A DNA stretch of 5,361 nt from Candidatus Methanoplasma sp. (GTDB taxonomy: Archaea; Thermoplasmatota; Thermoplasmata; Methanomassiliicoccales; Methanomethylophilaceae), in assembly GCA_031254265.1 (NCBI GenBank), contig JAIRUV010000080.1, positions 1 through 5,361 on the forward strand, in the 5' to 3' direction. A model generated the notes under the pieces. It had not been told where the DNA came from, did no database searches, and was given only the letters and a program-made list of their open reading frames with translations. Position 1 is the first letter of the stretch; every line of letters starts with the position of its first letter. Position numbers and translations under genes: made by a program. This document shows, in pieces, positions 1 through 5,274 of the stretch.

Positions 1-70
1 CCTTTCCATAGGTACGGAGAACATCAAGGATATCATCGCGGACCTTGAGCAGGCGCTTGACAAGGTATGA
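1..70 (+). CDS. C-terminal end of a Cys/Met-metabolism PLP-dependent enzyme (MetY/MetB-like), partial
   Basis: Reading from base 2 gives 22 codons and then TGA at 68-70. The peptide begins LSIGTENIKDIIADLEQALD and ends KV. This resembles the usual C-terminus of the gamma-class PLP enzymes of sulfur amino-acid metabolism (O-acetylhomoserine sulfhydrylase, cystathionine gamma-synthase or gamma-lyase), which typically end in an 'RLSxGxExxxDLIxDLxxAL' block. The catalytic lysine and cofactor site lie outside the window, so the exact reaction cannot be decided. The gene converges on argH and its stop codon directly abuts the argH stop. Family assignment rests on this short tail alone. Confidence 0.7.
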   Translation, partial: LSIGTENIKDIIADLEQALDKV

Positions 71-78
71 TCATACTT
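63..78. repeat. Palindrome formed by the two convergent stop codons
   Basis: GTATGATCATAC (65-76) is a perfect 12-bp palindrome. One G/T mismatch at 64/77 and one further pair at 63/78 extend it. The centre is exactly the junction of the two genes: both end in GTA TGA on their own strands. There is no T-run or spaced stem-loop on either side, so this is not a convincing terminator. It may simply follow from both proteins ending in Val. Confidence 0.6.
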
Positions 79-1531
79 CTTTGAGCAGGTCATCCCAGCA
101 GCTCTCTATCAGCCGGGCCTCCTGCTTTATCCTTTCTTCCCTTTCCATTATGGCAGCCGCAGCTTCGCGGACCTGCGCAGTCGCCGATGCCGGTGACGTA
201 CCGCCGTATGACCCTCTCCTTTCAACACACGCCTTTACGGGAAGTCTATCATAGACATCGTTCCCGATGGATGCGGAGAGTCCTTTGAATTCCTTCAGCG
301 TAAGGTCCTCAAGCCTCCTTTTGTTCTTTATGCAGTATCTTACCGCCTCGCCCACGATGCCGTGGGCTTCTCTGAAGGGCACCCCCTTGGCAACAAGGTA
401 ATCCGCCAGGTCTGTGGCGTTGATGAATCCTTTTTCTGTGGCGGCGAGCATAGCGTCTTTGTTCACTTTCATTGTGGAGATGACCTTCGAGAGCATGTCC
501 GCACAGTCGGATATTGTATTCATGGAGTCCATAACCGCTCCCTTATCCTCTTGTAGGTCCCTGTTGTAAGAGAGCGGGAGCCCTTTCATCATAACCATCA
601 AAGAGACGAGGCTTCCTACCGCGTTGCCGGTCCTGCCCCTTATCAGCTCCGGGATATCGGGGTTTTTCTTCTGGGGCATGATGGACGAGCCTGTCGTATA
701 AGCATCATCCATCTCTATGAACCCGAACTCCTGCGATGACCAGAGGATCAGCTCTTCGCAGAGGGAGGACATGTCGATCGCGGTCATTGACGCACAGAAA
801 GCTGTCTCGGACACGTTGTCCCTGGAACTCACGGCATCCATTGAATTCTGGGTCGGGGATCTGAATCCGAGCATCTTTGCCGTCATATCCCTGTCGATGG
901 GATAGACAGTCCCGGCCAGTGCCGCCGATCCCAGGGGGCAGCTGTCCATCCTGTCAAGGGCGTCAAAGAATCTGTCGGCATCCCTGGACAGTCTGAAGAC
1001 GTGGGCAAGAAGATGCTGGGCGAGGGTCACGGGCTGTGCGTGCTGCATGTGGGTGAAACCGGGCATGATGGTCTCTTTGTGTTCATCGGCGGCCTTCAGC
1101 AGGCTGAGAATAAGGGCGTCTATATCGATCATCGCCTCAAGGATGACGTCTCTGAGGTACATCCTGAGGTCAGTAGCGACCTGGTCGTTCCTGCTGCGTC
1201 CTGTATGGAGTTTTCCGCCGGCAGGGCCTATCAGCTCGGTTAGTCTGAATTCGATGTTCGTGTGTATATCCTCAAGGGAATCATCGATATCGAACTCGCC
1301 CCTCTCCATCATCCAGACTATTGAGATAAGGCCGTTGATGATCCTGTCTGCGTCCTCGGGAGGTATTATCTTCTGTTCCTTCAGCATCCTGACGTGCGCC
1401 AGGGACCCCATCGCGTCGTAGAATGCAAGCACCGAATCCACATCAAGAGAGGATGTGAATCTTAAGGTCGAGCTGTCTGCCTCCCCGTCGAACCTTCCGG
1501 ACCAGAGCGCCTGCTTCGTCACTTTTATCAC
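71..1531 (-). CDS. argH: Argininosuccinate lyase
   Basis: This enzyme splits argininosuccinate into arginine and fumarate, the last step of arginine synthesis; it is a soluble homotetramer of the fumarase/aspartase superfamily. The 486-residue product is within or slightly above the usual length. Visible family blocks are LWSGRF near residue 9 (commonly LWGGRF), HTGRSRNDQVATD at 109-121, GFTHMQHAQPVT at 158-169 with the predicted catalytic His161, and the signature TGSSIMPQKKNPD at 280-292 with the catalytic serine in the pair 282-283. The C-terminal GGTSPASATAQV block is also present. The start used is GTG at 1531, overlapping the argG stop as GTGA. A second in-frame GTG at 1520-1522 (codon 4) is equally plausible and has a matching upstream spacing motif. 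No frameshift or missing key residue is seen. It is probably cotranscribed with argG. Confidence 0.97.
   Translation of the reverse strand: MIKVTKQALWSGRFDGEADSSTLRFTSSLDVDSVLAFYDAMGSLAHVRMLKEQKIIPPEDADRIINGLISIVWMMERGEFDIDDSLEDIHTNIEFRLTELIGPAGGKLHTGRSRNDQVATDLRMYLRDVILEAMIDIDALILSLLKAADEHKETIMPGFTHMQHAQPVTLAQHLLAHVFRLSRDADRFFDALDRMDSCPLGSAALAGTVYPIDRDMTAKMLGFRSPTQNSMDAVSSRDNVSETAFCASMTAIDMSSLCEELILWSSQEFGFIEMDDAYTTGSSIMPQKKNPDIPELIRGRTGNAVGSLVSLMVMMKGLPLSYNRDLQEDKGAVMDSMNTISDCADMLSKVISTMKVNKDAMLAATEKGFINATDLADYLVAKGVPFREAHGIVGEAVRYCIKNKRRLEDLTLKEFKGLSASIGNDVYDRLPVKACVERRGSYGGTSPASATAQVREAAAAIMEREERIKQEARLIESCWDDLLKEV
1522..1531 (-). promoter_or_regulatory. argG/argH translational coupling junction (GTGATAAAAG)
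   Basis: Read on the minus strand, this is GTGATAAAAG followed by TG. The argG TGA is followed in frame by TAA, giving tandem stops. GTGAT can pair with the AUCAC of the conserved 3' tail of archaeal 16S rRNA, which would favour starting argH at the GTG of 1522-1520. Alternatively GTG 1531 itself is the start, in the common 4-bp overlap form. The same nine bases GTGATAAAA occur at the argJ/argB junction. Confidence 0.5.
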
Positions 1532-2772
1532 TTCTTCTTGTGAGCGATGGCAGCGGTCTTGTCCGGAAGTCCCCAGCAGTAGATGAACCCCACTGCGGAA
1601 GAGTGATCGAAACTGTTGTCCTTTCCGTAAGTGGAGAGTCCGGTGTCGTACAGCGAGTACGGGGACCTGCGGCCTACGACGACACAGTTTCCTTTGTGGA
1701 GTTTCATCCTTATCGTGCCGGTGACATACTTCTGCGTCTTATCGATGAAAGCGTTGATCGCCTCGCGCAGACCGCCGAACCAAAGCCCGTTGTACACGAT
1801 CTCGGAGAACTTCTGCTCGATGCCTCTCTTGAATTCGATCACATCCTTTGTGAGGGTCATCGCCTCCATCGCGCGGTGCGCGGTTATCAGCGTAACGGAA
1901 GCGGGACATTCGTACACCTCTCTGCTCTTTATGCCCACCAGACGGTCCTCGATGTGGTCGATGCGGCCGACGCCGTTCCTCCCTGCAGTGTCCCGCAGCA
2001 TTTCTATAAGTTCCACGCCTCTCATGCGCCTTCCGTTGAGTCCGACGGGTATTCCGGCTTCGAACTCTATTTCTATATACTCGGGCTGATCCGGGGCTTC
2101 GGCAGGGTCGACGGTATGCGTCCAAACCTCCTTCGGAGGTTCGACCCAAGCATCCTCAAGCATTCCTGCCTCGCAGGATGCCCCCCAGAGGTTATCATCC
2201 CTAGAATAGAGGCCTTCTTTTTTGATCACTATCTCGATGTTATTCGCGTCAGCGTATTCGATCTCTTCTTCGCGGGTCATCACCCATTCCCTCATGGGCG
2301 CGATTATCCTGATGTCGGGGTCCATTGACGCTATTCCGACATCGAATCTTACCTGGTCGTTGCCTTTTCCGGTGCATCCGTGCGCTATGTATCTTGCACC
2401 TTCCTTCTTCGCGACCTCCACCAGCGTCTTGGCGATGAGCGGCCTTGCGATCGCCGTGCTCAGAGGATATATGTTCTGATACATCGCATTCGCCTTGAGG
2501 GCGGGCCAGATGTACTCGCTTACCAGCTCCTCCTTTGCATCAACGAGTTGTGCTTTGACGGCGCCGTTCCTTACGGCCCTGGCGATGATGTCATCGCCGC
2601 CCGGCACCTGTCCGACGTTGATCGCCACTGCGATGACGTCAAGATCGTATTTTTCCATGATCCAGCGTATCGCCACCGAGGTGTCCAGCCCGCCGGAGTA
2701 TGCCAGGACGACCTTCTCTCTGTTCCCCTTGCCCTTCGATCCGCGCTCTCTATCTGCGCACGCCGTTTTCAT
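1528..2772 (-). CDS. argG: Argininosuccinate synthase
   Basis: This enzyme joins citrulline and aspartate with ATP, via citrullyl-AMP, to make argininosuccinate, the substrate of the next gene's product. Family marks in the 414-residue product are the N-type ATP pyrophosphatase loop AYSGGLDTS at 24-32, NIYPLSTAIARPLIAK at 100-115, HGCTGKGNDQVRF at 131-143, IAPMREW at 157-163 (commonly IAPWREW), LYSRDDNLWG at 188-197, SVTLITAHRAMEAMTL at 292-307, and a C-terminal block with TGLSTYGKD and VGFIYCWGLP. Residues 1-20 are a Lys/Arg-rich extension before the conserved KVVLAYSGG. No ATG, GTG or TTG lies in codons 2-20, so ATG 2772 is the only ordinary start. A TATA-like box about 25 bp upstream implies a leaderless or very short leader. 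It overlaps argH by 4 bp. Confidence 0.97.
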   Translation of the reverse strand: MKTACADRERGSKGKGNREKVVLAYSGGLDTSVAIRWIMEKYDLDVIAVAINVGQVPGGDDIIARAVRNGAVKAQLVDAKEELVSEYIWPALKANAMYQNIYPLSTAIARPLIAKTLVEVAKKEGARYIAHGCTGKGNDQVRFDVGIASMDPDIRIIAPMREWVMTREEEIEYADANNIEIVIKKEGLYSRDDNLWGASCEAGMLEDAWVEPPKEVWTHTVDPAEAPDQPEYIEIEFEAGIPVGLNGRRMRGVELIEMLRDTAGRNGVGRIDHIEDRLVGIKSREVYECPASVTLITAHRAMEAMTLTKDVIEFKRGIEQKFSEIVYNGLWFGGLREAINAFIDKTQKYVTGTIRMKLHKGNCVVVGRRSPYSLYDTGLSTYGKDNSFDHSSAVGFIYCWGLPDKTAAIAHKKK

Positions 2773-2793
2773 CAGCCCTTGTTAGTGATTCTT

Positions 2794-2801
2794 TATTTAA
2801 A
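2794..2801 (-). promoter_or_regulatory. Candidate argG TATA box (TTTAAATA)
   Basis: On the minus strand TTTAAATA is embedded in TTTTTAAATAAAG. Its centre is about 25 bp from the argG ATG at 2772, the normal archaeal distance from TATA box to transcription start. Transcription would therefore begin at or within a few bases of the start codon, consistent with only a weak Shine-Dalgarno-like run (AAGGG) before the ATG. Confidence 0.55.
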
Positions 2802-2807
2802 AACCGT

Positions 2808-2820
2808 TGTCCTGCGGACA
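2808..2820. repeat. Inverted repeat TGTCC-TGC-GGACA, candidate operator
   Basis: The 5-bp arms are perfect around a 3-bp centre. It lies 6 bp upstream of the proposed argG TATA box, next to the BRE position, where a bound protein could affect TFB/TBP loading. A related sequence occurs 42 bp further on. The operator role is inferred; the symmetry is directly visible. Confidence 0.45.
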
Positions 2821-2828
2821 GAATGGAC

Positions 2829-2836
2829 CTTTTAAA
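2829..2836. promoter_or_regulatory. Symmetric TATA-like element (TTTTAAAA)
   Basis: CTTTTAAAAATC forms an A/T-only symmetric core within the looser palindrome 2825-2841 (12 of 17 positions symmetric). It could act as a TATA box in either direction or as a second, upstream argG promoter with a leader of roughly 30 bases. It is less well placed than the boxes nearer each gene, so this is a weak call. Confidence 0.25.
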
Positions 2837-2848
2837 AATCCCGCTGCA

Positions 2849-2860
2849 TTGTCCGCGGAA
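2849..2860. repeat. Second copy of the TTGTCC-GCGGA motif
   Basis: TTGTCCGCGGAA repeats the TTGTCCTGCGGA at 2807-2818 with one base deleted, and contains the 8-bp palindrome TCCGCGGA (2852-2859). The two copies start exactly 42 bp apart, about four helical turns, which would place a pair of bound proteins on the same face of the DNA. Function is inferred. Confidence 0.4.
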
Positions 2861-2866
2861 TGTGTA

Positions 2867-2882
2867 GTGACACAAATGTCAC
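2867..2882. repeat. Inverted repeat GTGACA-CAAA-TGTCAC, candidate operator
   Basis: The 6-bp arms are perfect around a 4-bp A-rich centre, the typical shape of a dimeric helix-turn-helix operator. It lies near the middle of the divergent gap, so it could serve both arms. It does not match the E. coli-type ARG box or the NrpR operators known from methanogens, so I do not name a regulator. Confidence 0.5.
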
Positions 2883-2936
2883 ATTAGCCACATTGCGTTT
2901 TCGTGCCGCCAAAACTGTTACATGTGCAACTTTTCC

Positions 2937-2949
2937 GACAGCGTGTGTC
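2937..2949. repeat. Inverted repeat GACA-GCGTG-TGTC
   Basis: The 4-bp arms are separated by 5 bp, and the repeat lies 17 bp before the proposed argC TATA box. The same GACA/TGTC half-site appears in the other palindromes of this gap. It is short enough to arise by chance, so it is listed mainly because of the recurrence. Confidence 0.3.
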
Positions 2950-2966
2950 TTGTTTAAAACAATGCG

Positions 2967-2974
2967 TTTATATC
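2967..2974 (+). promoter_or_regulatory. Candidate argC TATA box (TTTATATC)
   Basis: TTTATATC is close to the archaeal TATA consensus. Transcription would start near 2995, giving a leader of about 30 bases before the ATG at 3025. TTTATAGT at 2980-2987 and TTTAAAAC at 2953-2960 are nearby alternatives, so the exact box is uncertain. Confidence 0.5.
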
Positions 2975-3024
2975 TCTGTTTTATAGTGGGTTGTTCCTAA
3001 GCTTTGAACAAGGGAAGCACGAAA

Positions 3025-4041
3025 ATGACCAAGGTAGGGATAATAGGAGGAACGGGATACACCGGAAGCGAACTGTCGCGCGTGTTATGCGCCCACCCAG
3101 AGGTGGAACTGGCGGCACTTACGTCCCGCCAGAACGCCGGCAAGAAAGTATCCGACATACAGACATTCCTCAAAGGCTACACTGACCTTTGCTTCACAGA
3201 GAAGATAAGCGACACGAAGGGCCTCGATCTCGTGTTCGTTGCCACACCCCACGGCGTGGCGATCGAAGAGGTCCCTTCTCTCATGGAGACAGGCATAAAG
3301 GTCATCGATCTTTCCGGCGACTATCGTCTTAAGGACACTGCAAAATACAAAAAGTGGTACGGGCACGAGCATACGGATTCAAAGAACCTCAAGGATGCGG
3401 TATACGGGCTTCCGGAACTCTTCCGCGATAAAATAAAGGCGGCGGACCTTGTGGCCAACCCGGGCTGTTATGCTACATCCATCATACTGGCATGTGCGCC
3501 CCTGTTCAAAGAGGGCGTTGTGAAGAAGGACATAATCGCTGATGCGAAGAGCGGGACATCTGGGGCCGGCATGGTGCCGTCCCCCCGTCTTCACCACCCC
3601 TTCTGCGGCGAGTCCGTCATACCTTACAGCATAGGGGTGCACCGCCACACTCCTGAGGTGGAGATGGGGATCGGGATGTTCTCCGGCGTTGACGCAGAGG
3701 TCACAATGGTACCACATCTAATACCGATCGTGCGCGGAATAATCTCATCATGCTACATGGAACTGAAAAAGGACATGTCGGATGAAGATATAGCGAAGAT
3801 ATTCGAGAAACATTACAGCAAAGAGCACTTTGTCCACTATGTCAAAGAGCCTTCCATACGTGCGGTGGTCGGTTCCAACCATGCGCATGTATCGTCCAAC
3901 GTCATAGGCAACAAGGTCGTGGCGTTCGGAGTTCTTGACAACCTTGTCAAAGGAGCATCCGGGCAGGCGGTGCAGTGCATGAATCTTATGCTCGGAATAA
4001 AAGAAACAACAGGAATGGACACTCCTGGATTGGGTGTATGA
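3025..4041 (+). CDS. argC: N-acetyl-gamma-glutamyl-phosphate reductase
   Basis: This NADPH enzyme reduces N-acetylglutamyl phosphate to N-acetylglutamate semialdehyde, the third step of ornithine synthesis, acting on the product of ArgB. The 338-residue product has the Rossmann loop GIIGGTGYTG at 5-14, ATPHGVA at 73-79, DLSGDYRLKD at 95-104, the catalytic Cys148 in NPGCYAT, SGTSGAG at 176-182, the HRH motif at 206-208 followed by TPE, and KGASGQAVQCMN at 309-320. The ATG at 3025 is preferred over an in-frame TTG at 3004. It puts the family's MxKVGIIGGTG at the N-terminus, leaves a weak AAGGGA ribosome-binding run 9 bases upstream, and fits the TATA position. It heads the rightward arm; argJ follows after one base. 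Nothing is missing or broken. Confidence 0.97.
   Translation: MTKVGIIGGTGYTGSELSRVLCAHPEVELAALTSRQNAGKKVSDIQTFLKGYTDLCFTEKISDTKGLDLVFVATPHGVAIEEVPSLMETGIKVIDLSGDYRLKDTAKYKKWYGHEHTDSKNLKDAVYGLPELFRDKIKAADLVANPGCYATSIILACAPLFKEGVVKKDIIADAKSGTSGAGMVPSPRLHHPFCGESVIPYSIGVHRHTPEVEMGIGMFSGVDAEVTMVPHLIPIVRGIISSCYMELKKDMSDEDIAKIFEKHYSKEHFVHYVKEPSIRAVVGSNHAHVSSNVIGNKVVAFGVLDNLVKGASGQAVQCMNLMLGIKETTGMDTPGLGV
4033..4036 (+). promoter_or_regulatory. Probable ribosome-binding site of argJ inside argC (GGTG)
   Basis: GGTG lies 6 bases before ATG 4043 and complements the CACC of the archaeal 16S rRNA tail. Its GTG (4034) is also an in-frame potential start, giving three extra residues. The GTG-to-start distance of 9 bases equals that at the argG/argH and argJ/argB junctions. 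Confidence 0.45.
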
Positions 4042-4042
4042 A

Positions 4043-5269
4043 ATGATAGAGGAAATAGAAGGAGGCATAACGACCCCTCAGGGGTTCAAGGCTGCCGGTG
4101 TGCACAGCGGTGTCAAATACCGCGCGTTGGATTTCGGGATGGTTTTCTCGGAAGTGCCCGCGTCAGCGTTCGTGGGGTACACAAGCAACGCAGTGAAGTC
4201 TGCGCCCGTGCAGGTCATGATGAAAGAGAACTCGCCGAAGCTTTCGGCGGTTATTATCAACAGCGGCAACGCCAACGCACTGACGGGACGCCGCGGGATA
4301 GAGGATGTCATGGCAATGAAGCATACGGCCGCAGCAGAGCTGGAAGTGGATCCAGCGGAAGTGGGCATTATGTCCACCGGCCTTATAGGGCGTTTCCTCG
4401 ATATGCACAAGATACGTTACGGGATCAGCCGCGCCGCCCGGGAGCTTGGTGTCGGGAAGGAGGCAGACGGCCTCTTCGCGGAAGCGATCATGACCACGGA
4501 CACGATAAAAAAAGAATTCTCGGTCCGCGTCCGTCTGGAGGACGGAACTCTTGTCTACATCTCCGCGGCATCGAAAGGCAGCGGGATGATATCCCCTTGT
4601 ATGAAAGTGCTTCAAGGCACTACGCTGACAGTGGTCACCACGGACGCATCCCTTTCGCCGGGATTCAAAAGCAAGTGGCAGGAGATCCTTGATGACAGCA
4701 TGAACATGGTATCCGTGGACGGCGACCAGTCGACCAACGACACCGCCATACTGATGGCCAACGGTAAGGCCGGAGGTTCTTTTGCGGATGAGGATCCCGA
4801 GTTCATAGCGGCGCTCAAGGCGGTCATGCTGAAGACCGCAAAGACCATCGCGATGGATGGGGAGGGGGCGACGAAGCTGATAGAGGTTCAGGTGACAGGC
4901 GCCGAAACCAAAGAGGATGCACGCAAAGCTGTGCACAAGATAATGAACTCCCCTCTTGTGAAATCGGCGATATTCGGCTCGGATCCAAACTACGGGCGCA
5001 TAATGATGGCCCTCGGCAACAGCGGCTGCAAGTTCAACCTTGAGGATGTACACCTTACGATAAAGGGAGGGGACATGGAAGTTCCGATACTGGATTCCGG
5101 GGCACCAGTGTTCCAGGAGGAGCGTGCGGTCGAAGTCGTCCGCATGGCCATGGACAATAAGGAAGTAGTGATAGCGGTGGACCTCGGCCTCGGCAAAGAA
5201 TCAGCCACCGGATGGGGATGCGACCTGACGTATGACTACGTGCGCATCAACGCAGAATACGCATCGTGA
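4043..5269 (+). CDS. argJ: Glutamate N-acetyltransferase / ornithine acetyltransferase
   Basis: ArgJ transfers acetyl from N-acetylornithine to glutamate, recycling the acetyl group; bifunctional versions also use acetyl-CoA. The precursor normally cuts itself into alpha and beta chains before a Thr nucleophile. In this 408-residue product I see GGITTPQGFKAAGV at 7-20, INSGNANALTG at 72-82, the oxyanion-hole motif STGLIG at 111-116, KGSGMI at 178-183, TTDA at 199-202, SVDGDQSTND at 224-233, GEGATK at 273-278 with the conserved Glu274, and GSDPNYGRI at 312-320. The normal cleavage block PNMATML is replaced by PCMKVLQGTTL. Thr193 fits the nucleophile by its distance to TTDA, with four extra residues before it. 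Start ATG 4043 is one base after argC. Whether it also has ArgA-type activity cannot be read from sequence. Confidence 0.95.
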   Translation: MIEEIEGGITTPQGFKAAGVHSGVKYRALDFGMVFSEVPASAFVGYTSNAVKSAPVQVMMKENSPKLSAVIINSGNANALTGRRGIEDVMAMKHTAAAELEVDPAEVGIMSTGLIGRFLDMHKIRYGISRAARELGVGKEADGLFAEAIMTTDTIKKEFSVRVRLEDGTLVYISAASKGSGMISPCMKVLQGTTLTVVTTDASLSPGFKSKWQEILDDSMNMVSVDGDQSTNDTAILMANGKAGGSFADEDPEFIAALKAVMLKTAKTIAMDGEGATKLIEVQVTGAETKEDARKAVHKIMNSPLVKSAIFGSDPNYGRIMMALGNSGCKFNLEDVHLTIKGGDMEVPILDSGAPVFQEERAVEVVRMAMDNKEVVIAVDLGLGKESATGWGCDLTYDYVRINAEYAS

Positions 5270-5274
5270 TAAAA
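5266..5274 (+). promoter_or_regulatory. argJ/argB junction element (GTGATAAAA)
   Basis: GTGATAAAA overlaps the argJ stop, forms tandem stops TGA TAA, and ends at the argB ATG. It is identical to the nine bases at the argG/argH junction. GTGAT could pair with the AUCAC of the 16S rRNA tail as a ribosome-binding site; alternatively the GTG at 5266 is itself an in-frame argB start with a 4-bp overlap. Confidence 0.45.

Larger units (their letters stand above)
2773..3024. promoter_or_regulatory. Divergent regulatory gap between argG and argC
   Basis: This non-coding stretch separates the two arms of the locus and is visibly richer in A+T than the genes. It contains no credible small gene, tRNA or riboswitch fold. 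It does contain TATA-like boxes pointing both ways, at least three inverted repeats built on TGTC/GACA half-sites, and short direct repeats (CACATT at 2880 and 2889; CATTGCGTTT at 2891 against CAATGCGTTT at 2960). It probably controls both arg arms together, though no regulator gene is in view. Confidence 0.75.

Noticed and set aside
63..78. Palindrome as a bidirectional terminator
   Set aside because: It has no loop spacer and no T-run on either strand, and it is explained by both genes ending in GTA TGA.
1540..2328. A long open frame of about 260 codons on the plus strand, antisense to argG
   Set aside because: It lies wholly inside the strongly conserved argG gene, its translation shows no recognisable domain, and such open antisense frames are common where third codon positions are G/C-biased.
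2917..2930. GTTACATGTGCAAC as another operator
   Set aside because: It is only partly symmetric (10 of 14 positions) and lacks the TGTC/GACA half-sites of the other repeats.
3004..3024. Upstream TTG start for argC adding seven residues
   Set aside because: The family's N-terminus matches the ATG at 3025, the AAGGGA run fits that ATG, and the proposed transcript start would leave the TTG only a few bases of leader.
2773..3024. Bacterial-type ARG boxes, NrpR operators or an arginine riboswitch in the gap
   Set aside because: I see no TNTGAAT...ATTCANA dyad, no GGTA-N6-TACC or GGAA-N6-TTCC pair at the right spacing, and the likely leaders are too short for a riboswitch.
4163..5053. A long open frame of about 296 codons on the minus strand, antisense to argJ
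   Set aside because: argJ on the other strand has all family motifs. The antisense product is rich in His, Arg and Cys without any family pattern.
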